Source: an uncultured Bacilli bacterium (GTDB taxonomy: Bacteria; Bacillota_I; Bacilli_A; RF39; UBA660). Taken from it: a DNA stretch of 64,000 nt. The first letter of the stretch is position 1. Each line of letters starts with the position of its first letter. The notes below the pieces were generated by a model. The model made no database searches. It was not told the DNA's origin and saw only the letters and a list, made by a program, of their open reading frames with translations. The stretch spans positions 62,001 through 126,000 of the forward strand of contig CAJUCD010000001.1 in assembly GCA_910585045.1 (NCBI GenBank). Reading direction: 5' to 3'. Shown in pieces: positions 19,579-27,943 of the stretch. The translations under genes were made by a program, and so were the position numbers.

Positions 19579-19610
19579 AATTTAAAAGTATAGCTATACA
19601 TAACTATACT
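19579..19610 (-). terminator. Terminator after the YugP-like gene
   Basis: AGTATAG (19587-19593) and CTATACT (19604-19610) arms, followed on the minus strand by TTTTAAATT. It begins at the stop codon. Confidence 0.6.
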
Positions 19611-20229
19611 ATCTAAAATAATTTATGAATTCATATGGCAGTCTAGCTAATACTAAAACTCTCAATAATACCATATTTCTTTCAATATTATTACTATCAA
19701 AAGGTTCTATTATTTTTTCTTTTTTTATTATTTTTAAAATTCCATCATTTTTATTAGGTGTAGTATTAACTGTGAGGCTTAAAATGAATGTTAAAATAAA
19801 AATTATTAAACCTAAATTAATGATACTAAAGTTGTTTAGAAAAGCCCCTAATATTATTAAAATATAAGCTACTGGCATAATAAGAGCAATATAATAGTTT
19901 TCTCGAGCTTTTTTTTCATTGTTTTTTTCCATGGCAATAATGATTGCAATAATACTAGAATACATATTTGTACCATCAAATACTTCAGGTGATAATTTTA
20001 TTACGTTACGATTTATATTATAGTGGTCTAGAAATAGACCATCTTTTTTTATTATGTGAGGTTCTTTTTCACAATATTTACTAGAAACAATTCTTGCTAT
20101 TTCCATACCTGATAAATTGGATTCATTTTCTATTTGTTTTAGTTCTTTTCTTAATTTTAATAAATATAAGTTAATTATGATAATTATACCTAAAGCTATT
20201 AGAAATGCTATTTCAATAATTAATCCCAT
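19609..20229 (-). CDS. YugP-like (Zn-peptidase-2 family) membrane protein without the HExxH site
   Basis: 206 residues: an N-terminal helix, a cytoplasmic-size segment, then two or three helices near 115-160. The segment LSGMEIARIVSS, LFLDHYNINRNVIKLSPEVF and the following SSIIAIIIAME line up by eye with the YugP pattern SG.e.AR, G.LtDHYdP, LS..vy, S.aA.gvAaHE.GHA. At the place of HExxH the protein has MEKNNEKKAR, so both His ligands are gone and protease activity is unlikely. The start shares one base with the cysS stop (TAATG), so the two are coupled. Its role is unknown; a scaffold or regulatory pseudoenzyme is an inference. Confidence 0.6.
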   Translation of the reverse strand: MGLIIEIAFLIALGIIIIINLYLLKLRKELKQIENESNLSGMEIARIVSSKYCEKEPHIIKKDGLFLDHYNINRNVIKLSPEVFDGTNMYSSIIAIIIAMEKNNEKKARENYYIALIMPVAYILIILGAFLNNFSIINLGLIIFILTFILSLTVNTTPNKNDGILKIIKKEKIIEPFDSNNIERNMVLLRVLVLARLPYEFINYFR

Positions 20230-21614
20230 TAAGCCACCTCATAACTAGTTCCTTCTCTTGTATCTTTTAAGATTATGCCTTTTTTAGCTAGCTCATCTCT
20301 AATAGAATCAGCAAGAAGAAAATCTTTATTTTTTTTAGCAGTATTACGTTTTTCAATCATTTCTTTAATATAAGTTTCATCTATTTCTAGAGTATCAGAT
20401 TTGGTTAAATCAAGTGATAAAACATTATCAAAATATTTTATAATACTTTTTTTAGTAGAATCATTAACATCTAATTTTAAAACATCATAAATTAAAGTTA
20501 AAGCATTAGCTGTATTTAAATCATCACTTAGACAATCTTTAAATTTATTTTCATATTCAGTTTGAATGTTTTTAGCTATTTCTTCTTCTTCTTTTAAACT
20601 TAATACTTTATTTTTTAATTTTTTATAAGCATTTTCAGCACCTTTTAAAGAGTCAAAACTAAATGTTAATTGTTTACGATAATGACTTTGCAATACCATA
20701 AAACGATAGCTTAAAGGATTATATCCTTCTTCTTCTAAAAAAGAAACAGTTAAAGTTTTGCCTTTAGACTTACTCATTTTACCAGTAGCATCATTTAAGT
20801 GTTCGCCGTGAATCCAATATTTACACCAATTATGGCCGATAAAGGCTTCAGATTGCGCTATTTCATTAGTATGATGAGGGAATATATTGTCTACTCCACC
20901 ACAATGAATATCTAAATATTCGCCAAGATATTTTAGAGAAATTCCTGTACATTCAATATGCCAACCAGGATAACCTTTTCCAAAAGGACTATCCCATTTT
21001 AACTCTTGGTCTTCAAATTTAGATTTAGTAAACCATAAAACAAAATCTGTTTTATTTCTTTTGTTGGTATCTTCTTCTACTGTTTCTCTTACACCACTAA
21101 TAAGTTCATCACCAATATGATTAGTTAGACGATAATAATCTTCTAATTTAGAAGTATCAAAATAAATGTTGCCTCCTGCACTATAAGCATAATTATTTTC
21201 TAATAGTTTAGAAATAATTTTTATATATTCTGCAATATTATCAGTAGCAGGACTAACTATTTCTGGTTTTTTAATATTTAATTTCTCAGTATCTTTGAAA
21301 AAAGCTTCAGTATAAAAGTGAGCTATATCTAAAACACCTTTATTTTCACTCTTAGCACTTTTAACCATTTTATCTTCACCAGTATCAGCATCACTACTTA
21401 AATGCCCTACATCTGTAATATTCATAACGCGTGTTACTTTATAACCTAATAATCGTAAAGTCTTTTCCAAAATATCTTCCATAATATAAGTCCGAAGATT
21501 TCCTATATGGGCATAACTATAAACAGTAGGTCCACAGGTGTACATATTAACAATATTTTCTTTCCAAGGAATAAAGTCCTCTATTTTTTTAGTTGCGGTA
21601 TTATATAGTTTCAT
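20229..21614 (-). CDS. cysS: Cysteinyl-tRNA synthetase
   Basis: 461 residues, the usual length. Class-I motifs: MYTCGPTVYSYAHIGNLRTY carrying the HIGH equivalent HIGN and the zinc Cys near residue 27, WHIECTGISLKYLG and HHTNEIAQSEA with further zinc ligands, and KMSKSKGKTL as KMSKS. The C-terminal part has the R(N/D)xA..LADSIRDELAKKGI helix pair and KDTREGTSYEV ending. It charges tRNA-Cys in the cytoplasm. The YugP-like gene is coupled downstream. Confidence 0.98.
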   Translation of the reverse strand: MKLYNTATKKIEDFIPWKENIVNMYTCGPTVYSYAHIGNLRTYIMEDILEKTLRLLGYKVTRVMNITDVGHLSSDADTGEDKMVKSAKSENKGVLDIAHFYTEAFFKDTEKLNIKKPEIVSPATDNIAEYIKIISKLLENNYAYSAGGNIYFDTSKLEDYYRLTNHIGDELISGVRETVEEDTNKRNKTDFVLWFTKSKFEDQELKWDSPFGKGYPGWHIECTGISLKYLGEYLDIHCGGVDNIFPHHTNEIAQSEAFIGHNWCKYWIHGEHLNDATGKMSKSKGKTLTVSFLEEEGYNPLSYRFMVLQSHYRKQLTFSFDSLKGAENAYKKLKNKVLSLKEEEEIAKNIQTEYENKFKDCLSDDLNTANALTLIYDVLKLDVNDSTKKSIIKYFDNVLSLDLTKSDTLEIDETYIKEMIEKRNTAKKNKDFLLADSIRDELAKKGIILKDTREGTSYEVA

Positions 21615-21670
21615 AAAATCACCTTTTCTTATTTATATTATATTATAAAGTACCTATTATTAAAAGTAAA

Positions 21671-21696
21671 AATTAAAAAACGACTTTTAAAGTCGT
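21671..21696 (-). terminator. Terminator of secG
   Basis: CGACTTTTAAAGTCG (21681-21695) near-perfect stem followed on the minus strand by TTTTTTAATTTTT; it begins directly after the secG stop. Confidence 0.85.
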
Positions 21697-21915
21697 CTAT
21701 TTTATAAATAGTATTAAAGATATTATGAAGAATAGTATTCCTAAAGCAAGAGTAAAACGACTAATAAAAAGTTCAAAGCCTCTCTCTTTCATATTTTGGA
21801 ATAAAGCTTCATTTCCACCAGTTATAATTTGTCCACCGTCAGTTGATTTATTTCCTTGCAATAATACAACTGCGATAATTAAAACTGATACTATTAATAA
21901 TAATATTTCTAACAT
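21697..21915 (-). CDS. secG: Preprotein translocase subunit SecG
   Basis: 72 residues with two membrane helices (about 3-20 and 50-70) joined by a Gly-rich loop (GNKSTDGGQIITGGNEALF), the standard SecG layout. SecG assists SecYE during protein export. It is monocistronic with its own terminator and ends TAG. Confidence 0.88.
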   Translation of the reverse strand: MLEILLLIVSVLIIAVVLLQGNKSTDGGQIITGGNEALFQNMKERGFELFISRFTLALGILFFIISLILFIK

Positions 21916-22077
21916 GTTAAATCATTCCTTTTTTGTTTATATATGAGATTATACCATAAATAGGGCTTTATGTAAAACAAATTTAAGTTTATTTAATAAT
22001 ATATTAATTATATATTTAAATTATTATTGATATGTGCTATTATTTTAGTAAAGTTTATAGAATAAAAGGGAGAATAT

Positions 22078-22227
22078 ATGAAGGATTTAATAATTGCAGT
22101 AGTATCATATTTTTTAGGGGCTAGTTCTATGTATTTTATACTTAATGTTAAAAAAATTAAAAATAAAATTCAAATTGTCGGTAATAACAATAGTGTTATG
22201 AATGGAATAAATGATGAGATTAAATAA
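22078..22227 (+). CDS. Small membrane protein, 49 residues, unknown
   Basis: ATG at 22078 preceded by AAAGGGAGA seven bases upstream. One N-terminal helix (IIAVVSYFLGASSMYFI), then a basic stretch (KKIKNK) and a short tail IQIVGNNNSVMNGINDEIK. By the positive-inside rule the tail is cytoplasmic. The tail resembles the start of the next protein (KVKVKGDNNLVAINSSF), and the two frames overlap by 17 bases, so they are translationally coupled. Function unknown; a membrane tether for the next protein is a guess. Confidence 0.6.
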   Translation: MKDLIIAVVSYFLGASSMYFILNVKKIKNKIQIVGNNNSVMNGINDEIK

Positions 22228-23065
22228 AGTTAAAGTTAAAGGCGATAACAATCTGGTGGCTATTAATAGTAGCTTTATTTGTTTAAATCCACAAGAGAAA
22301 ATTCAAATTTCGAAAAATTTTGAGACTAGAAATGTTTTCACAAATAAAATGATGCATGTTTTTGATTTAATTAATAAATATTTAGTTTGTGAAGAAGATA
22401 TAAATTTTTATTTTTTAGGTAGTATTTTAGGTTTGGATTCTAATAATTATATTAATGAAATATTAGAAAGTAATAAAGAGCCTAGTTATGAATTTTTAGA
22501 GTTAGTCGCAGATAAATTATGTCTTTCAATAGATTGGCTTAAATATTCGCATGGCAATCCTTTTGATTGTAAACCAATCATGGTGCGAGATTATGAAGAT
22601 ATATATAATTATTGCAAAAATAATCCAATTCAAAATATTATAATTTTGCATTCAAATGAAATTCAAGAAAATGTTATGATTTTAGTTTCTTTATCGCCTT
22701 ATCAATATAAAAGATTTTCAATTACTTATCCTATGCATTCTAGTGTTGGAGCCAGTGGCGGGTCAATGATTTATGATTTTTATAAATTAGCTAGAAAAAT
22801 AAATAGTGATAGAGATTTGTATATTAATACTTGGAGCTACGTTGTAAGTGAAGAGATTTTTTATGCTATTAGATTAGGAAAATATTTTCCTGGGTGTTAT
22901 CAAAGAGAAAAATTACATAACACTTATTTTTGGGAAGATATTTTTGATTTAGATAATTATTATTTTAGTGTGGAAGAATATGAAAAGATGTATGGTGCTG
23001 ATTTTAAAAAAATTCAAGATATTATTAGATATAAAAAAAGTTTAAGTGAGAATGGTAGTAACTAA
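22211..23065 (+). CDS. Unknown protein with an HTH-like segment
   Basis: 284 residues; start ATG 22211 or 22214, overlapping the small upstream gene. Residues 1-40 look beta-rich with a GDNN turn. Residues about 55-115 resemble an XRE-type helix-turn-helix (GSILGLDSNNYINEILE, then YEFLELVADKLCLSIDWL). The remaining 165 residues match no family I recognise; they are rich in Tyr and contain ASGGSMIYDFYKLARKI. No membrane segment. A DNA-binding sensor is plausible but unproven. It stands in a plus-strand group of four genes flanked by minus-strand secG and ligD-like genes. Confidence 0.6.
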   Translation: MMRLNKVKVKGDNNLVAINSSFICLNPQEKIQISKNFETRNVFTNKMMHVFDLINKYLVCEEDINFYFLGSILGLDSNNYINEILESNKEPSYEFLELVADKLCLSIDWLKYSHGNPFDCKPIMVRDYEDIYNYCKNNPIQNIIILHSNEIQENVMILVSLSPYQYKRFSITYPMHSSVGASGGSMIYDFYKLARKINSDRDLYINTWSYVVSEEIFYAIRLGKYFPGCYQREKLHNTYFWEDIFDLDNYYFSVEEYEKMYGADFKKIQDIIRYKKSLSENGSN

Positions 23066-23144
23066 GTTGTTTTTAAAAGATTATACAAAGGAGGGATAAA
23101 TATTAAGTATAGTCTCATGCTCATATAAGGAAAGGAAATAATAA

Positions 23145-23954
23145 ATGAGTAAATATTATTATTGTGAAAAAAAATTTAGAGTTTATTGTAAAGAGAATGA
23201 ACTTAACTACAAATCGGGGGTTAATTTAATATTATATCATTATAGAAAAAATCCTAGTCGAGATATAAATGATGTAATTAATGAAATTGTAGAAAAACTT
23301 TTTAAGAAAAGAGAACTTCAAAAAATAAAGAATGTCTTTAAAGAAGTTGAAAATAGTAAAGATTTTAGTTTATTAAAAGCAACTAAGGTGTTAAATATAA
23401 GCTATAAAAATGTATATAATATTTATCGTATGGGATATAAAAAGAAAGATGCATTATATATAGTTTGGAACTTAGGTGATAAAATTCTTAAAAACGGAAA
23501 AAAAGCTATTAGTAAAAAGAAATTTCAGGAATTTAAAATTTTAACTTATTGGAATACTTCGGAAAGTAATGATTTTATGACTCTTTTAACTTTATTAAAA
23601 ATGGAGAAAATTAGTGCTGATTTATTAATTAAAAAAAGAGAAAAATACTTATACAAATTATCATACAGAATGTTTAAGCATTATGATCAACTTAAGAGGA
23701 TAAAGGATATTACTCCTGCAGATATATATCAAATACTTTCAATGAAAGATAGTTCTTTATTTACTAGTTTAGTTATGGATAATTATTATCAAAATATAAA
23801 ATATTTAAATGTTCATGCTAAATATACAGCAATTTCTTTTCTTAATAGTGTTGGCGATAATAATATAGTAGTTAATCTTGATGATAATATAGATGATAAT
23901 AGAAATTTTTATGATGTTTTAAGTAATACTTATAGAGGTGGTTATTATGGATAG
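23145..23954 (+). CDS. Unknown basic helical protein
   Basis: 269 residues after a good RBS (AAGGAAA). Strongly Lys-rich and helical; an HTH-like segment is suggested by LKATKVLNISYKNVYNIYRM near residue 75-95, and the C-terminus becomes acidic (NLDDNIDDNRNF). No signal or membrane helix. I do not recognise the family. It overlaps the next gene by eight bases, so the two probably act together; the pair of a basic helical protein and a small sigma-region-4-like protein hints at transcription control, which is inference only. Confidence 0.55.
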   Translation: MSKYYYCEKKFRVYCKENELNYKSGVNLILYHYRKNPSRDINDVINEIVEKLFKKRELQKIKNVFKEVENSKDFSLLKATKVLNISYKNVYNIYRMGYKKKDALYIVWNLGDKILKNGKKAISKKKFQEFKILTYWNTSESNDFMTLLTLLKMEKISADLLIKKREKYLYKLSYRMFKHYDQLKRIKDITPADIYQILSMKDSSLFTSLVMDNYYQNIKYLNVHAKYTAISFLNSVGDNNIVVNLDDNIDDNRNFYDVLSNTYRGGYYG

Positions 23955-24258
23955 TAGGAAGTTTAATGATAAATCGTTTTTTTTAGAAAAATTCGATTTA
24001 AGGTTTGATTTAGACCCTTGTGAATATGTGGAAATTGATGAAGCGTTTGAAAGTGTTAGATGTTCTTTTAATTCTTTAGAAGAGGAAATAAGAAACTTAA
24101 TATATAGTCATGTTATTAAAGAGGAGTCCTTGTGTAATTTTGCCTTAAATAATGATGTTGCACTTCTGGATATACATGATATATATGACAGAGCAATTCT
24201 TTTATTAAGAGAAACTTTTATGGATAATTATTATAAAAAAGCTAAAATTTGTTCTTAG
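23947..24258 (+). CDS. Small unknown protein with sigma-region-4-like spacing
   Basis: The frame opens at GTG 23938, but AGAGGTGG (23934-23941) is the RBS and the ATG at 23947 five bases later is the likely start (103 residues). Acidic N-terminal half; the C-terminal half (NSLEEEIRNLIYSHVIKEES then DIHDIYDRAILLLRETF) has the spacing of a sigma-70 region 4 helix-turn-helix, although the similarity is weak. It overlaps the preceding gene by eight bases and its end overlaps the convergent ligD-like gene by 17 bases. Confidence 0.5.
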   Translation: MDSRKFNDKSFFLEKFDLRFDLDPCEYVEIDEAFESVRCSFNSLEEEIRNLIYSHVIKEESLCNFALNNDVALLDIHDIYDRAILLLRETFMDNYYKKAKICS

Positions 24259-25615
24259 CTTTTTTTGTTAGACGTATTTCGTTAGGTTTAATAGTGTTTA
24301 ATTCATCCCAAGAAATTGGCATAGATATAGGAGCTTTTTCTCTTAATCTTAGAGAATATGGTGCTACACTGGTAGCACCCAAAGTATTTCGAAACCAATC
24401 TATAAATATTTTACCTTCTCTTTTTTCTTTGCTCATATTACTAGTGTATTTTTGAGGCCATTTGGTAACCATAAGTTCAGCAATATTTTTAGCTATGGTA
24501 CGAAAATTTGACCAACTAGTATTTTTTATGGGAACAATTATATGATAGCCTTTACCGCCACTAGTTTTTAAATTGGAATTGAGATTTAGTTCATCTAATA
24601 TGCTTTTTAAATCTAATACTCCTTCTCTAACTTTTTTTAAACTTAAATTTTTATCTGGGTCTAAATCAAAAACTAACATATCTGGTTTATTTATATTAGG
24701 AACTTTACTGCCCCAAATATGAAATTCAAAACTATTCATTTGAACCTCAGAGATTAATCCCTTAATATTTTTAATGTAATAATAATCTTCTTTGTTTCCT
24801 TTATTATTAGTTATTTTTATTTTTCCTAGACCAGAATTAGTATTCTCTAAATGTTTTTTAAAAAATTTAGGGCCATTAACTCCTGAGGGAGCTCTAATAA
24901 CACTTACAAGTCTGTTTTTTATTAAAGGGAGCATTAAGGGAGCTATACTTTGATAATATAAAACTATATCTAATTTAGTTATTTTAGGATTTTTAAAGAT
25001 TACTTTATTGGGGTTTGTTATTTTTACTCCTTCTATTATTATTTCTTCATTAATTTTTTTAGCTTTAAAATTATGAGCTATTTCTTCTATAGTTCGGCCA
25101 GTTTTTATACTAGTATTAAAATAAGATATATCATCATATAATGTAATATTATCATTCTCTTTTATTAGAAGCCAGTTGTTTTCTTTATATTTTATAAGAG
25201 TCCATGCACCCCTTAAACGATTACCTTTTAAATAAAATTTTAGTGAGCCTTTTTTTAATGATATCTGAGGATTTTTAGAAATTGGATCCCACTCGCCATA
25301 GTCCCAAAGCATGACTGTGCCACCACCATATTCACCTTTAGGTATTGTTCCTTCAAAGTGACGATATGATAAAGGATGGTCTTCAACATGAACAGCAAGT
25401 CTTTTATCTTTAGGATTATATGATGGTCCTTTAGGTACTGCCCAACTTATTAAAACGCCATTTAATTCAAGTCTCAAATCATAATGGTCTTTTCTAGCAG
25501 CATGGTGTTGAACACAAAAATGTAATTTCTTTTTTGATTTAACAGATTTACCAATAGGCTCAGATGTTTTTTTAAAATCTCTTTTTTGATTATATTTAGA
25601 TAATTTTTTTGGCAT
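24242..25615 (-). CDS. LigD-like PE-Pol protein lacking the ligase domain
   Basis: 457 residues. Residues 30-155 are the LigD 3'-phosphoesterase domain: CVQHHAARKDHYDLRLELNG, then VEDHPLSYRHFEGTIPKGEY and GGGTVMLWDYGEWDP, keeping the His, Asp and Arg residues of the active site. Residues 195-455 are the LigD polymerase/primase (AEP) domain: LVSVIRAPSGVNGPKFFKKH, the metal motif FDLDPD, SGGKGYHIIVPI, and IFIDWFRNTLGATSVAPYSL with the third Asp. The ATP-dependent ligase domain that lies between or beside them in full LigD is absent. The family repairs double-strand breaks in non-homologous end joining with Ku; no ku gene is in the window. Either a separate ligase is used or the protein does gap filling and end cleaning alone. 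Confidence 0.9.
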   Translation of the reverse strand: MPKKLSKYNQKRDFKKTSEPIGKSVKSKKKLHFCVQHHAARKDHYDLRLELNGVLISWAVPKGPSYNPKDKRLAVHVEDHPLSYRHFEGTIPKGEYGGGTVMLWDYGEWDPISKNPQISLKKGSLKFYLKGNRLRGAWTLIKYKENNWLLIKENDNITLYDDISYFNTSIKTGRTIEEIAHNFKAKKINEEIIIEGVKITNPNKVIFKNPKITKLDIVLYYQSIAPLMLPLIKNRLVSVIRAPSGVNGPKFFKKHLENTNSGLGKIKITNNKGNKEDYYYIKNIKGLISEVQMNSFEFHIWGSKVPNINKPDMLVFDLDPDKNLSLKKVREGVLDLKSILDELNLNSNLKTSGGKGYHIIVPIKNTSWSNFRTIAKNIAELMVTKWPQKYTSNMSKEKREGKIFIDWFRNTLGATSVAPYSLRLREKAPISMPISWDELNTIKPNEIRLTKKAKNKF

Positions 25616-25642
25616 ATAAAAAACCTCATTATTAGTTTGAGG
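25616..25642 (-). promoter_or_regulatory. Hairpin that contains the RBS of the ligD-like gene (or terminator just before its ATG)
   Basis: Arms CCTCA (25624-25628) and TGAGG (25638-25642) around a nine-base loop, followed on the minus strand by TTTTTTAT and the ATG. The only Shine-Dalgarno-like bases (GAGG, eight bases from the ATG) are inside the 3' arm, so folding would hide the RBS. It also has the form of an intrinsic terminator for the upstream pnuC operon. Confidence 0.5.
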
Positions 25643-25809
25643 ATTTTAATTCTAATTATTCATGTATATTTTGCGACAAAGAGATTTGGCTCTTAGTTTC
25701 TGCAGATTATGATAATTTAGTTACTAGGATATTTATCTAAAATTTCAATATAAGACTTTTTTAGAAAAATATAATTATATATAAGTTTAATATCAAATTT
25801 AAAACCTAG

Positions 25810-26469
25810 TTAATTTGCTTCTTTTTTAGCATCTTTATTCCATTTAATTATACCATAAATATTGATAAGCAAGTAACCAATAGAAACTAATAGCATCATA
25901 ATACTTCCTTCACCACGTTCAATAACTGTAATAATCCAAATTAATAAATCAATTATATTGTTAACTAGCCATATCCACCATGATTCTTTAAACCGTAAAA
26001 TCATTAATACTACACCACATAAATTTATTATGTTAGAGGAAGCATCCATGAAAGCTATTCTCTGCCCTGGAATCAAGGTAAGTAAATAACTTAAAATTAA
26101 ACTACCAATAAGACATGATAACGTGATAATTATTGAATTTTTTAAAGTAAATTCTCGAACTTTAACGGTTTTATTTTCATCTAAATTTTTGCCCCAACTA
26201 ATATATCCTTCAATTTGCAATATAGGACAAATAATAACCCCAAAAATGAATAAACCATAAAGCTGATTTTTAAATGATATGTATCCAATTAAAAGATAAT
26301 TTATTAATCCTAAAATATAGCTTATTCTTTTACCTTCACTAGAGAAATAAGCACATAAAAGAGCAGTTAAAAGATTAGTTCCACCTATTAAAATATCATG
26401 TGATAGTATACCTGATATTAATGATATTATTAGACATATTACAGTTATAATTAAATATTTTTTATTCAT
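25810..26469 (-). CDS. pnuC: PnuC-type nicotinamide riboside/mononucleotide transporter
   Basis: The open frame extends upstream to 26595, but the ATG at 26469 gives the natural start MNKKYLIITVICLII (219 residues) after an AG-rich RBS. About seven helices. IEGYISWGKN and the ESWWIWLVNNIIDLLIW segment match the Trp-rich substrate region of PnuC. The protein imports an NAD precursor by facilitated diffusion, trapped by phosphorylation. It overlaps the small HExxH gene by eight bases. Exact vitamin specificity cannot be read from the sequence. Confidence 0.85.
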   Translation of the reverse strand: MNKKYLIITVICLIISLISGILSHDILIGGTNLLTALLCAYFSSEGKRISYILGLINYLLIGYISFKNQLYGLFIFGVIICPILQIEGYISWGKNLDENKTVKVREFTLKNSIIITLSCLIGSLILSYLLTLIPGQRIAFMDASSNIINLCGVVLMILRFKESWWIWLVNNIIDLLIWIITVIERGEGSIMMLLVSIGYLLINIYGIIKWNKDAKKEAN

Positions 26470-26815
26470 TTTCTTTCTTCTTTCTTGCCAAATATAATTG
26501 TTCGTTTTGACGAGCTGTATCTTCGCTTCTTTCGATGTCTTCCATATAAGTTTCGCCAAGACGTAAGTAAGCCTCATAGGCATGAGTATATTCATGAATA
26601 TTTATTAATAATGTTTGTTCATCAATTACACAAGGAACTATTATTCTTATATTTGTAATGTTGTTTTTATTGTCTGTATCTATCCAGCATCCCCAAATAT
26701 TATATTCAACAGGCATATTATATCTTTTTACTCTACTGCTATTCATATAGATTAAAAAGTCCAAATCTGTTATTCCTACTTTATTTAGGGCACTTATTAT
26801 AATGTTTTCTTCCAT
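26462..26815 (-). CDS. Small soluble protein with an HExxH motif
   Basis: 117 residues, no signal or membrane segment. INIHEYTHAYEAYLRLGE near residue 73-90 contains HExxH followed by Glu residues at gluzincin-like distances, so metal binding is plausible. The C-terminus is charged (SEDTARQNEQLYLARKKKE). The family is not one I can name; it is much shorter than ordinary metalloproteases. Overlap with pnuC and the short gap to the upstream hydrolase put it in a four-gene operon. Confidence 0.6.
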   Translation of the reverse strand: MEENIIISALNKVGITDLDFLIYMNSSRVKRYNMPVEYNIWGCWIDTDNKNNITNIRIIVPCVIDEQTLLINIHEYTHAYEAYLRLGETYMEDIERSEDTARQNEQLYLARKKKENE

Positions 26816-26831
26816 ATAAATCCTTTATTAA

Positions 26832-27389
26832 TTAAAGTATATAGTTAACTAAATCTTTAAATTCTGTATATCCGCTTTCAGAATTTAAATGGCCACCATT
26901 TTTATATACCTGCGATGTTGTACTTACTTTAGTAGCAAAGTCTTTTTCAGCTTCATAGCTTACATAAGGATCATTGTCAGAATATAAACAAGCAATATCA
27001 TTACATAAGTTGTGAATTTGTTCAATATTTTCACAATACATAGTAGCATTTACAGTATCATAATCTTCATTTATACCAAAGTAATTATTAAAGCCACACA
27101 CTAATATTAAACGTTTTACTTTTATCTTATGTTCTATTAAAAAATGGATAATAAATATTGGTGCAATACTATGAGCATATATAATAGTATTTTCATGTAA
27201 AATTCCACTTTTTAAATAACTTTCCATTATTAGAGACCAGTTTTTAAATGTTTGATAACCTATTCCTGTTGGAAAATCTGGAGTATAAACATCATGACCT
27301 CTTTTTTCAATATTTTCTCTTAGATATGGAATCCAATTACTGAAAGGGCTTCCAAAACTGCCATGTAATAAAATATAATTATGTTTCAT
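26832..27389 (-). CDS. RBBP9/YdeN-type alpha/beta hydrolase
   Basis: The frame is open to 27422, but AAGGAGG precedes the ATG at 27389, giving MKHNYILLHGSFGSPFSNWI as start (185 residues). The HGSFGSP oxyanion loop, YAHSIAP nucleophile elbow near residue 86, a late Asp (SDNDPYV) and GGHLN supply a Ser-Asp-His triad, in the order known for the YdeN/RBBP9 family. The elbow is AHSIA rather than GxSxG, as sometimes seen in this family. Substrate unknown; cytoplasmic. Confidence 0.82.
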   Translation of the reverse strand: MKHNYILLHGSFGSPFSNWIPYLRENIEKRGHDVYTPDFPTGIGYQTFKNWSLIMESYLKSGILHENTIIYAHSIAPIFIIHFLIEHKIKVKRLILVCGFNNYFGINEDYDTVNATMYCENIEQIHNLCNDIACLYSDNDPYVSYEAEKDFATKVSTTSQVYKNGGHLNSESGYTEFKDLVNYIL

Positions 27390-27390
27390 T

Positions 27391-27864
27391 TTAATATTCC
27401 TCCTTATTAAATCCATATTCATAGTAAGGTATTTTATTTAAATAATTATTAAGCATAATTTTACGAGATTCTATTATATCAACTGGTAAGTTTTCAATAT
27501 CAAACCAAGTTAAATTACTACATTTATCTGGTTCTTTTATAGTTGGAATGCCATTATAATTAATTGATTTAAAAATTATAAAGATATATTCTAAATTTTT
27601 ATTTTTAATTTTTGTATGCATTGTAGATATAAATTGTAAGTCTTGTTCCTCAATATCTATGCCTATTTCTTCCTTTGCTTCACGAATTATAGCATTTTTT
27701 GCTGAATCATTCTTTTCAAGATGGCCAGAACAGGCTAAATCATATAGATTATCTAAGACCCTTGTATTTTGGCGTTTTTGTAATAAAACATATTCTTTAT
27801 TATTTTCAATCTTAGATATAATTAGAAAAACTCCACAACGTAATTTATACCTTTCTTTTTCCAT
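27391..27864 (-). CDS. Nudix hydrolase
   Basis: 157 residues. The Nudix box reads GHLEKNDSAKNAIIREAKEE then IGI near residues 42-64, with REAKEEIG intact and Asp in place of the first Glu. N-terminal strand VFLIISKIENNKEYVLLQKR is typical. The family hydrolyses nucleoside diphosphates linked to another group; the substrate cannot be assigned. Its stop lies one base before the start of the RBBP9-like gene, so they are coupled. Nudix plus PnuC in one operon could point to nucleotide-cofactor metabolism, as inference. Confidence 0.88.
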   Translation of the reverse strand: MEKERYKLRCGVFLIISKIENNKEYVLLQKRQNTRVLDNLYDLACSGHLEKNDSAKNAIIREAKEEIGIDIEEQDLQFISTMHTKIKNKNLEYIFIIFKSINYNGIPTIKEPDKCSNLTWFDIENLPVDIIESRKIMLNNYLNKIPYYEYGFNKEEY

Positions 27865-27898
27865 AAAAGCACCTCAAGAGTATTATAACATAATATAA

Positions 27899-27935
27899 AA
27901 GAAAAAGTTCATAAACATAGTTATGAACTTTAGCT
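27899..27935 (-). terminator. Terminator of tRNA-His
   Basis: AAAGTTCATAA and TTATGAACTTT arms (about 27903-27931), followed on the minus strand by TTTTCTTTTA. Confidence 0.8.
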
Positions 27936-27943
27936 TTCCTAAA

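Noticed and set aside
23214..23221. G5 run in the unknown gene at 23145 as a second phase-variable tract
   Set aside because: Only five Gs and the frame is intact through it.
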